This document shows positions 1 to 6,578 of a DNA stretch of 64,000 bases, piece by piece. The DNA lies in the NCBI RefSeq assembly GCF_014203025.1, contig NZ_JACHID010000009.1:60810-124809 (forward strand), read 5' to 3'. Source of the DNA: Desulfurispira natronophila. GTDB lineage: Bacteria; Chrysiogenota; Chrysiogenetes; Chrysiogenales; Chrysiogenaceae. Each line of letters opens with the position of its first letter. Within the stretch, counting starts at the first letter, position 1. The notes under the pieces were generated by a model. The model saw only the letters and a program-made list of their open reading frames with translations. It had not been told where the DNA came from and did not search any database. The translations under genes were made by a program, and so were the position numbers.

Positions 1-217
1 CTTTAACGCCTGTTTCCGGGTTGACGCCAGCAAACTGGCCGTGCAGGCAGGAACCGCCAAAGCTGCCAATATTGTACTGGTAGGCGCCCTGGCCCGCCTG
101 CTTACCGACTACGACAAGGAGCTGTGGCTCGACGCCATCAAGCGCAAAGTCCCCAAAGCTACTGTCAAAATCAACTGCGAAGCCTTCCGGTTAGGCTATG
201 AGTCCATGGTACTTTAA
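1..217 (+). CDS. iorB: Indolepyruvate oxidoreductase beta subunit, 3' end only
   Basis: The window opens inside this gene; 71 codons plus a TAA stop remain, in the frame starting at base 2. The residues match the end of the gamma-type domain of 2-oxoacid:ferredoxin oxidoreductases: NIVLVGALARLL, then LWLDAIKRKVP and a short tail. In IorAB this subunit works with the TPP-binding IorA to decarboxylate aryl-pyruvates oxidatively to aryl-CoA, passing electrons to ferredoxin. iorA would be expected just upstream, outside the window. A gamma subunit of another 2-oxoacid oxidoreductase is the main alternative, because only the C-terminal third is visible. Confidence 0.75.
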   Translation, partial: FNACFRVDASKLAVQAGTAKAANIVLVGALARLLTDYDKELWLDAIKRKVPKATVKINCEAFRLGYESMVL

Positions 218-261
218 CCAGCTGCTGAATAGCCTCCATCTGTATTGTATACACATAATAA

Positions 262-294
262 CAGCCGCCCTTTCCTGCATGGAAAGGGCGGCTG
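262..294. terminator. Bidirectional hairpin between converging iorB and tatD
   Basis: Perfect 14-bp stem (262-275 with 281-294) and 5-base loop, lying between the stop codons of two converging genes. Neither side has a long T run; on the minus strand the stem is followed by TTATTATG. The placement supports termination in both directions. Confidence 0.7.
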
Positions 295-341
295 ACGTTA
301 AAGACTGATATTGCCATACCGACGCATAACCATGTCCCCGA

Positions 342-1031
342 TCACTTTGCAAAAAGCGCTTCATAATTTTGCGCCACCTGCTGCACCAACCCATCCAGGG
401 GCTCATTGCGCAATTTCGCCAAGTCCCGATAGGCGCTCCCAAGGGCCTGCCAACAGGGAGGCGTGTGAGCATCGCCGTCAGTTTCCACCAAAATGCGGTC
501 CCGGGGCATCTGCGCAAAAAGCTTTCGCGACCGCGACGAGCGCTGCATTTTAGCGCAATAACCAAAGTAGAGATCACTGGCACGAAACACTTCCGGAATC
601 GTCTTGTACTGATAAAAATGAAGGACACCGCGAAAGCGGTAACGGCGGCTCAGATCCACCAGCTCATCCAGGCAACCCACACCGTGTATGACCAGCGGCA
701 AATCCCGCTCCATCGCCAGGCGAATCTGGGACTCAAAAACTTCATGCTGGCGCGCCCGGTCAGGTGCGCGGCGGTCCAGGCCACATTCACCAACAGCGCA
801 GAAGCCACCCTCGTCCAACAGCTGCCCAAATGCCTGCCAATCTATGCTTTCTGGCAAAAACATGGGATGGTATCCCAAGGCAAAACGAGCACTCTGGCAA
901 CGCACTGCCAATTGGCGATTATCTTCGCCCTGGATTGCGGGAATCAGGCAGGGGCTCTGACTGTAAGCGCTGTCCGGCAACTCTTCAAAGTCCTGCAGGT
1001 GCACGTGGGAGTCGATAAAACCTGATTGCAT
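342..1031 (-). CDS. TatD-family metal-dependent hydrolase
   Basis: A 229-residue amidohydrolase-fold protein of the TatD group (metal-dependent DNases and related hydrolases). Visible metal-site motifs are DSHVHL near the N-terminus, GECGLDR in the middle, IHGVG, and VETDGD near the C-terminus; the last replaces the more usual ETDxPYL, so it belongs to a divergent subgroup. The ATG at 1031 was chosen because it puts the first HxH at residue 8-10 and has a purine-rich GGTGG upstream; the frame is open 23 codons further but without homology. Substrate unknown. It converges on iorB. Confidence 0.85.
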   Translation of the reverse strand: MQSGFIDSHVHLQDFEELPDSAYSQSPCLIPAIQGEDNRQLAVRCQSARFALGYHPMFLPESIDWQAFGQLLDEGGFCAVGECGLDRRAPDRARQHEVFESQIRLAMERDLPLVIHGVGCLDELVDLSRRYRFRGVLHFYQYKTIPEVFRASDLYFGYCAKMQRSSRSRKLFAQMPRDRILVETDGDAHTPPCWQALGSAYRDLAKLRNEPLDGLVQQVAQNYEALFAK

Positions 1032-1153
1032 GAAACCACCATTTCCCTTACACTTGAAAAAATGCATGTTGCTGGCTGTTAAGATTAACGCCAAGGCCAT
1101 TTTTACGAGCTTTACTCAGCAGCACGAAATTACCCCAAAAAACAGGAGTCGCA

Positions 1154-2344
1154 ATGACACGCCTGCAATGCCTACTTATCGCACTGGGTATTACCACAAC
1201 GCCCATCCTGGCAGCAGCTTCAGCCGTCTCCACTTTCGATCCTGCCAACCCCAACCGAGGCCTCCACGTGGGCATGGGCAGCTATCTCCCCCTGAGTGAT
1301 GGCGACAGTCAGTTCAGCGGCCACTTTACCTACGATAACGACGACGTACTGGGATCTGGCGACGGCTTCTACTTCCACCTTAACCCCGATTACACCCATA
1401 TTACCATGACCGACCGGGGCTATGCACCTTACTCCGGCTACACTATTGTCAATCTCTTCTCCCACATTACAGATCAGACCCGGGTTGAGCATAGTGGCGG
1501 AGAGAAAATCCGTGATGAAGAGTACGATATACGCTCTTACGAGGCAGAGATTGGGCGAGGCATGTTTTTTGCCCCTCATATCCGTGGCGAGCTGGCCTTT
1601 GCCATTGGCAACCAGGACTACAGCGGCACCACTGCGCAAGCGCCTCCAGAAGATGATGATGACGAAAACGGTGACGCCGAAGCTGATGCCGAAGGCTTTA
1701 TTGCCCCGGCCGACAACAACACTTATCATCTGCGGGCGCGCCTGATAGCGGGTGGATTGAGCGAAGATCGTCACTACCAGCCAAAAACTTCCCACATGGC
1801 GCTTATGGAGCTTGAGTATACGATACGGGATAAGAGTGAATCCTGGGGACCGGCCGATGATCTCTATGGAGCGCCGGGCTCATCTTCCACAAAACTTACG
1901 CTTCTCATGCGCGGTTACCACAACTACCCTCAGACCACCTTGGGTTACCGCTTTCAAATGGGAGTGAGCAGTGGCCTGGACCGGGACAGCAAGTATCGCA
2001 TTGGCGGCGGTCTGACCCATGATGAAAATGCCCCCAGCCTTCCCGGCTGGTACCAGGATGAAATTGCCGCCAGCCACTACGCCCTCGGAGGCATGAGCGC
2101 TTCGCGGAAACTCTTCCCCTTTGTTGGATCTCATGTAGTTGGGTTTGGACGCGCCAATCTCCTCTATTTTAGCAACAGTACCAGCGACGGCACCACCCAC
2201 AGCAGTGACTTCGTTACCGGCTTCAGCCTGGGCGCCTCAACCCCGGCCTTTTTGGCAGGTCGCATAGTGGGGCAACTGGACTATTCTCCCGATGCAGACC
2301 ACGATGGCATGGGAGTGCTGGTACAGTATGAAAAAAAATGGTAA
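1154..2344 (+). CDS. Putative outer-membrane beta-barrel protein of unknown function
   Basis: A 396-residue exported protein that I do not recognise. It starts with a signal peptide (hydrophobic residues 4-18, Ala-rich cleavage region near 20-23). The mature part is rich in alternating polar/aromatic strands such as YHLRARLIAGG, KLTLLMRGYH and TLGYRFQMGV and ends in an aromatic residue (VQYEKKW), the signature of proteins inserted in the outer membrane by BamA. Around residues 168-185 is a very acidic insert (EDDDDENGDAEADAE), possibly an exposed loop. A CAGGAG ribosome site precedes the ATG by five bases. It stands alone, divergent from tatD and converging on modC. No enzymatic motif is visible. 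Confidence 0.7.
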   Translation: MTRLQCLLIALGITTTPILAAASAVSTFDPANPNRGLHVGMGSYLPLSDGDSQFSGHFTYDNDDVLGSGDGFYFHLNPDYTHITMTDRGYAPYSGYTIVNLFSHITDQTRVEHSGGEKIRDEEYDIRSYEAEIGRGMFFAPHIRGELAFAIGNQDYSGTTAQAPPEDDDDENGDAEADAEGFIAPADNNTYHLRARLIAGGLSEDRHYQPKTSHMALMELEYTIRDKSESWGPADDLYGAPGSSSTKLTLLMRGYHNYPQTTLGYRFQMGVSSGLDRDSKYRIGGGLTHDENAPSLPGWYQDEIAASHYALGGMSASRKLFPFVGSHVVGFGRANLLYFSNSTSDGTTHSSDFVTGFSLGASTPAFLAGRIVGQLDYSPDADHDGMGVLVQYEKKW

Positions 2345-2372
2345 CTCCCCAAGCAAGCTACCAATCCCCCCC

Positions 2373-3251
2373 CTACTCCTCCAGCGGCATAATCAGGGGA
2401 TTAAACGCCTTGGAGGCGATCAGCACCCGCTTACCCACCTGCAGGGACTCTCGCTCCTTATCAGTGGCCACCACCTGCACAATGTCACTGCCCACCAGAA
2501 TGTGCACGATGCTGATCACACCGCTGGGCACGATGTGGACCACCTCGCCCGTAAAGCGAAACTTGTTGCTGATGCCGGAGCTGGCGAAGACATCTGCCGG
2601 GCTGCCGCTGCGGACTACCTGACCCAACTCCAACACAAAGACCTGGTTGCTGAGGCGAAAGACTTCACTCATGTCGTGACTGACCAGCAAGGTGGTGGGC
2701 TGGTAGCGCCTGTGTAGGCTCAGAAGCTCTTCCTGTAACTTCAAACGCATTTGCAAATCCAGTGCACTCAAAGGCTCATCCAGCAGAAGCAGACTAGGCT
2801 GCAGGGCCAGGGCGCGGGCCAAGGCCACTCGCTGACGTTGGCCACCGGAGAGTTGATCCGGCTTCCGACTGGCCAGCTCTAGCAGGCCCGCCACTTCCAG
2901 CAGTTCACGTACCACGCTTTGCCGTTTTGTTCTGGGCAGGGCTGCACCGATATTCTGGGCCACGCTCATATGGGGAAAGAGGGCGTAGTCCTGAAAGACC
3001 ATGCCGATGGAACGCTGGCGAGGAGTCAGGTTGGTTTTGCGATTGGAGTCAAACCAGGTCTGACCGTTGACCTGGATCGTCCCTTCATCGGGCGTTGTCA
3101 ATCCCGCCACCATGCGCAGCAGGGTCGTCTTGCCCGCACCCGAGGGACCGAAGAGGGTAACAAACTGTCCATCCTCAACCGTGGCCTGAAACTCCAGCTC
3201 CATGGGGCCATCGGCAGTGTGCAGGCGTTTGGTGACGTTTATATTGATCAT
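2373..3251 (-). CDS. modC: Molybdate ABC transporter ATP-binding protein
   Basis: The 292-residue ATPase of the molybdate importer. Walker A GPSGAGKTTLL lies near residue 35, the signature LSGGQRQRVALARAL near 135, and Walker B LLLLDEPLSALD follows. The C-terminal 70 residues form a single TOBE (mop-like) domain that binds oxyanion. The ATG overlaps the modB stop as ATGA, so translation is coupled. It works with ModB and ModA. The family also includes tungstate, sulfate and Fe3+ ATPases, but the ModABE neighbours settle the assignment. Confidence 0.95.
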   Translation of the reverse strand: MININVTKRLHTADGPMELEFQATVEDGQFVTLFGPSGAGKTTLLRMVAGLTTPDEGTIQVNGQTWFDSNRKTNLTPRQRSIGMVFQDYALFPHMSVAQNIGAALPRTKRQSVVRELLEVAGLLELASRKPDQLSGGQRQRVALARALALQPSLLLLDEPLSALDLQMRLKLQEELLSLHRRYQPTTLLVSHDMSEVFRLSNQVFVLELGQVVRSGSPADVFASSGISNKFRFTGEVVHIVPSGVISIVHILVGSDIVQVVATDKERESLQVGKRVLIASKAFNPLIMPLEE

Positions 3252-3928
3252 GACAGCTCCATGCGGGCAAAGCGCCGGTTCACCACGTAGACAATCAGCA
3301 GAATGGCAAAGGTGATGGCAAAGAGCACAAAGGCGTACTGGTGGGCCGTGGCGTAATCCAGTGCCTCCACCCGGTCGTAGATAGCGATAGAAGCCATGCG
3401 GGTTTCACCGGGAATATTGCCCCCCACCATCAGCACCACCCCGAACTCCCCCACCGTGTGAGCAAAGCTCAGGATGCACCCGGCCAGAATCCCTGGCTTC
3501 ATGTTGGGCAGCAAAATAGTGAACAAAGTTCTGAGGCGGGAAATGCCCAAGGTTGCCGCCGCTTCGCGCAGATTGGCGGGAATAGCGGCAAAAGCACTCT
3601 GCAGCGGATGGATCATAAAGGGGAGGCTAAAAAGCACTGAACCCACAATCACCCCTTCAAAACTAAAGACCAGCCGCAGATTGAACCAGGAATCCAGAAA
3701 ACCACCCACCGGATTTACGGGACTGAAAAAGACCAGCAGATAGAAACCCAGCACCGTGGGCGGCAGCACCAGCGGCATGCTCACCAGCGTCTCCACCACC
3801 GACTTTGCCCGACTGCGGGTATAGGCCAGCCAGTACGCCAGGGGAATCCCCAGCACCAGCAGGATGATGGTGGTGATGAGCGCCACCTGGAAGGTCAGGG
3901 TCATGGTCTGGATGAAATCAGGGTTCAT
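3248..3928 (-). CDS. modB: Molybdate ABC transporter permease
   Basis: A 226-residue inner-membrane permease with about five to six hydrophobic segments and the ABC coupling motif EAAATLGISRLRTLFTILLP near residues 140-160, as in ModB. The frame is open from 3934, but the ATG at 3928 has AAGGAG six bases upstream, so I take that as the start. It overlaps modC by four bases. A 421-base repeat-bearing gap separates it from the upstream mop gene, so modBC may need read-through from the modA promoter or a promoter of its own. Confidence 0.94.
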   Translation of the reverse strand: MNPDFIQTMTLTFQVALITTIILLVLGIPLAYWLAYTRSRAKSVVETLVSMPLVLPPTVLGFYLLVFFSPVNPVGGFLDSWFNLRLVFSFEGVIVGSVLFSLPFMIHPLQSAFAAIPANLREAAATLGISRLRTLFTILLPNMKPGILAGCILSFAHTVGEFGVVLMVGGNIPGETRMASIAIYDRVEALDYATAHQYAFVLFAITFAILLIVYVVNRRFARMELS

Positions 3929-3990
3929 GTGCATCTCCTTGCAAATGGAGTTCTCTATCTCTCAGGCAAAAGGTTTCATACCAAGTCTGT

Positions 3991-4022
3991 CTGGTGGATG
4001 CGCTGCGCTTATCCACCCTACG
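3991..4022 (-). repeat. REP-like palindromic unit, copy 1
   Basis: On the minus strand it reads GTAGGGTGGATAAGCGC then AGCGCATCCACCAG. GGTGGAT and ATCCACC form a 7-bp stem around a GC-rich centre. It matches copy 2 at 27 of 31 bases in opposite orientation. Repeats of this form are common extragenic palindromes in proteobacterial genomes. Confidence 0.7.
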
Positions 4023-4178
4023 CATTTGGACAGCACATGGAAAAGAAACAAAGTAAAAGATAATCCCCCCTGAGCCCGTCCGGTTCGTTTGCGCGTCCAA
4101 AAAGTACCAGACGCAAAATTCTATAAAGATCTAACGGGAGGCGACACCTTGTCGCGCTTCACAGCTTATATGTCTCTT

Positions 4179-4209
4179 GTAGGGTGGATAAACGAAGTGC
4201 ATCCGCCAG
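4179..4209 (+). repeat. REP-like palindromic unit, copy 2
   Basis: Reads GTAGGGTGGATAAACG then AAGTGCATCCGCCAG on the plus strand. It has four substitutions relative to copy 1, which lies inverted 156 bases away, so the pair could also form one large cruciform. Confidence 0.7.
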
Positions 4210-4225
4210 TTTCACGTTACAAAAG

Positions 4226-4349
4226 CAGGCAATTGAAAAATACTCAGGTACAAGGCGCTCGCGAAGCGCGGAATGAGGCGTACATAAAGTACGCTGCAGT
4301 GACGCGCGACGACGAGCAACGCCGCAGATGAGGGTTTTTCAGCAGCCTG
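4226..4349. repeat. MITE-like element with 21-bp terminal inverted repeats
   Basis: The ends 4226-4246 and 4329-4349 are inverted copies of each other at 16 of 21 positions (outer core CAGGC, then TGAAAAA, then CTCA). The interior contains a perfect palindrome GCGTAC-N5-GTACGC at 4278-4294. There is no coding capacity. The right end abuts the TAA stop of mop. The same terminal core recurs at 22610-22660. Transposition is inferred from structure; no target duplication is evident. Confidence 0.6.
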
Positions 4350-4751
4350 TTAGCCTGAAAGTGAAATCTCATTGGCCTTCACCAACCACTCCACCCTATC
4401 CCCTACCTGCAGTTCCATGCGCCTGGCAGAACGGCTGGTGATGATGGAGTCGATTTGCTGCCCGGCAAAGTCCAGGCTAATTTCCGCCAGCATGCCTTCG
4501 CTGCGCACGGCGGCGACGGTAGCTGGCAGGCGGTTACGCAGACTGATATCTCCACTAAGGTTCCTGGCGATAGAGACCTCTGTTTCCTTAAAGAGCACTT
4601 CCACCTTATTACCTTGGTGCAGCCAGGGGCACCGTCCCGGGGTTTCCACCACGAGGGCGCTCATGGTGCGTTGCCCAGCTACCTCTATATCCACCAGGCA
4701 GAGGCTGCCATCACTATCGATGGCACTGATGGTGCCTGTCAGGGTATTCAT
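4350..4751 (-). CDS. Molybdopterin/molybdate-binding Mop protein with two TOBE domains
   Basis: A 133-residue cytoplasmic protein made of two tandem TOBE (mop) repeats of about 65 residues: the first runs from TGTISAIDSDGSLCLVDIEV, the second from LPATVAAVRSEGMLAEISL. Such di-mop proteins store or buffer molybdate. The ATG overlaps the modA stop codon (ATGA), so the two are translationally coupled. The same domain occurs twice at the end of ModE and once in ModC, five copies in this locus. The stop codon coincides with the end of a repeat element. Confidence 0.88.
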   Translation of the reverse strand: MNTLTGTISAIDSDGSLCLVDIEVAGQRTMSALVVETPGRCPWLHQGNKVEVLFKETEVSIARNLSGDISLRNRLPATVAAVRSEGMLAEISLDFAGQQIDSIITSRSARRMELQVGDRVEWLVKANEISLSG

Positions 4752-5521
4752 TGCCCTGGCGCTTCAAAGCCGTAGAGTTTGAGGATCTCTTTGCCCTCTT
4801 TGCTTTGCACAAAGTCAGCAAACACTCGCGAAAGGGAGTGGCCCGCGCCATAGTTGGTGATCATGTAGCCTTGGCGCAAAGGGTTATGGGCCTTCGCATC
4901 GATCAGCTGAAATGGCTCAGCAATTTCTTTCATTTCCGGTGCCAGGGCCAGGGAGTAGGCGATAATTCCTACGTCAGCAGCACCACTGGCGGCAAAGTGT
5001 GCTGCCTGAGAAATATTCTCGCCCATAACCAGTTTGCTTTGCAGATCTTCCCACATGCCGTGAGTTTTCAGAGCTTCCATGCCAGCAACGCCGTAGGGAG
5101 CGTGCTCAGGATTGGCAATAGCCAGACGTCGAATGGAAGGATCGCGCAGCACTTCCATCCCCTGGCTCAGGTCAAGCCTCCCCCCTTTACGCTGCCAAAG
5201 TACCACTCGCCCAATGGCGTAGAGCTCGGCCTTTCCTATGCCATGGCCGTCCTTCAACAGGCGCTCGGGATAATCAATGTTGGCCGAAAAGTAGAGGTCA
5301 TAGGGGGCGTTGTTGCGAATCTGGGCGTAGGCACGGCCACTGGAGCCGTAGATAGTCTCCACCTTGGCATCAGGGTGCTTTTGCTTGAAGACTGCGACCA
5401 CTTCATCCATGGCGTAACGCAAATCGGCAGCGCAAAAGACGGTCAATGGCCTTTCCTGGGCCAGAACAATACCATAGGTACACAATAAAAGGATCAGAAC
5501 CAACAAATACCGCTTTATCAT
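4748..5521 (-). CDS. modA: Periplasmic molybdate-binding protein
   Basis: The 257-residue solute-binding component. A signal peptide (residues 1-21, MIKRYLLVLILLL then YGIVLAQ) precedes LTVFCAADLRYAMDEVVAVF, the ModA N-terminal motif, and YGSSGRAYAQI, whose Ser side chains bind the oxyanion. It delivers molybdate (or tungstate) to ModBC. An AAAGGAG site lies six bases before the ATG. A near-perfect ModE palindrome sits 39-66 bases upstream, so expression is expected to fall when molybdate is plentiful. First gene of the mod transcription unit. Confidence 0.94.
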   Translation of the reverse strand: MIKRYLLVLILLLCTYGIVLAQERPLTVFCAADLRYAMDEVVAVFKQKHPDAKVETIYGSSGRAYAQIRNNAPYDLYFSANIDYPERLLKDGHGIGKAELYAIGRVVLWQRKGGRLDLSQGMEVLRDPSIRRLAIANPEHAPYGVAGMEALKTHGMWEDLQSKLVMGENISQAAHFAASGAADVGIIAYSLALAPEMKEIAEPFQLIDAKAHNPLRQGYMITNYGAGHSLSRVFADFVQSKEGKEILKLYGFEAPGQ

Positions 5522-5559
5522 CTTTCTCTCCTTTGGCAGGGCTGATGCCTACCCATGTT

Positions 5560-5587
5560 TGCGCTATATATGCAACTATATAGCGCA
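5560..5587. promoter_or_regulatory. ModE operator in front of modA
   Basis: Perfect inverted repeat: TGCGCTATATA, six bases, TATATAGCGCA. The inner halves CGCTATATA-N6-TATATAGCG match the known ModE consensus (an ATCGnTATATA half site, 6-7 base spacer, inverse). It lies 39 bases upstream of the modA start, where a bound repressor would cover the promoter. Confidence 0.85.
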
Positions 5588-5599
5588 TGTGAAAAAAAT

Positions 5600-6364
5600 T
5601 TACACCCCGAGTATCACACTGGAAGCCTTGAACATCGCCCAAGCGGGCTGTCCAGCTTTCAGCTCCAGGCGCTGTAAGGATTCTCGTGTGATGACTGCCG
5701 CCAGGCGCGCCTGGCCGGGCAATTCCAGCACCACTTCGGCGTTCACTTCGCCCCCGGTCACCCGCTCCACCGTACCTCCCAACACATTGCGGGCGCTGAT
5801 ATGCTCCGGCTTTTGCGTCGATAACAGAATTGAGCTGGCCTTAACCAAGGCATAGACTTCACGGCCCTCCGCCAATTCCATAGCCTCGGCGCTGTCGCGG
5901 GTAACGATGGCCGTGATTTCGTCGCCGCCACTGAGGCCTACCACCACCTCGTCATTGACGGCTCCACGGCGCAGTAGCGATACCCGCCCACTAAACTGAT
6001 TTCTGGCACTGGTTTTCATGCCAATCCTCCTAAAAAAATTCTCCATACTTGCTATTGAGGCACCGTGGCGGGCAATCTCCTCTCCAATGCGCCGCTGGGC
6101 ATCGGCATAGAAGTCATATACACGCAGCACCCGCTTGCCCTCCTCGGTCAAAAAGCTGCCACCACCACCTTTACCACCACTGATCCGCTTTACCAGAGTC
6201 CTTTCGGAAAGGTTATTGATAGCATCAATGGCATCCCAGGCACCCTTGTAGCTCATACCCGCCGCTTTGGCAGCAGCGCTGAGAGAGCCGCAACGGTCAA
6301 TCTGGCGCAATAGTTCAATACGCTTTTCACTAAGCTGGGAAGGAAGGTTGCCGGATATGTCCAT
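5600..6364 (-). CDS. modE: Molybdate-responsive transcriptional regulator
   Basis: A 254-residue regulator in the classical ModE layout: an N-terminal winged helix (GSLSAAAKAAGMSYKGAW, residues about 29-46, then a glycine-rich wing KRISGGKGGGGSFLTEEG) and two C-terminal TOBE domains (about 118-185 and 190-254) that bind molybdate. The longer open frame to 6493 was rejected; the ATG at 6364 follows GGAGG and gives the normal ModE N-terminus. It is predicted to repress modA and, through the palindrome at 6386-6419 just upstream, its own gene. Confidence 0.93.
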   Translation of the reverse strand: MDISGNLPSQLSEKRIELLRQIDRCGSLSAAAKAAGMSYKGAWDAIDAINNLSERTLVKRISGGKGGGGSFLTEEGKRVLRVYDFYADAQRRIGEEIARHGASIASMENFFRRIGMKTSARNQFSGRVSLLRRGAVNDEVVVGLSGGDEITAIVTRDSAEAMELAEGREVYALVKASSILLSTQKPEHISARNVLGGTVERVTGGEVNAEVVLELPGQARLAAVITRESLQRLELKAGQPAWAMFKASSVILGV

Positions 6365-6385
6365 GTATACCTCCAGACACGCTCG

Positions 6386-6419
6386 CTCATCGCCATATAC
6401 TCCACTATATAGCGATGAG
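6386..6419. promoter_or_regulatory. ModE operator in front of modE (autoregulation)
   Basis: Inverted repeat CTCATCGCCATATA, six-base spacer, TATATAGCGATGAG: 13 of 14 pairs match. The core fits the ModE consensus even better than the modA site because ATCG is retained on both arms. It ends 22 bases upstream of the modE ATG. Confidence 0.82.
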
Positions 6420-6516
6420 TCAAGCAAATAATTCGCCTGCAGGCGATCAGTATAAAGGCGTGCCTGAGCCAAGCCGCAAGTAAAGCGACTCATGGAGCTT
6501 GGAGAGCACTAACGCA

Positions 6517-6550
6517 ACAAGGCCCCTCCAGCGAACTGCAGGGGCCTTGT
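6517..6550 (-). terminator. Hairpin downstream of the 2-oxoacid oxidoreductase operon
   Basis: Perfect 11-bp stem ACAAGGCCCCT/AGGGGCCTTGT with a 12-base loop, starting 29 bases past the stop of the alpha-beta gene and before the modE operator. There is no T tract, so termination may be factor-dependent. Confidence 0.65.
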
Positions 6551-6578
6551 GTGTATTGCTACAATAGCAACTTCTCAT

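Larger units (their letters stand above)
3929..4349. other. 421-base gap between mop and modB filled by repeats
   Basis: No gene is supported here. The gap holds an inverted pair of 31-base REP-like units (3991-4022 and 4179-4209) and a 124-bp element with imperfect terminal inverted repeats (4226-4349) that ends exactly at the mop stop codon. An 80-codon open frame on the plus strand is simply a translation of the repeats. Confidence 0.75.

Noticed and set aside
4089..4331. 80-codon plus-strand frame in the mod gap
   Set aside because: It is a translation of the REP-like and MITE-like repeats and has no ribosome site.
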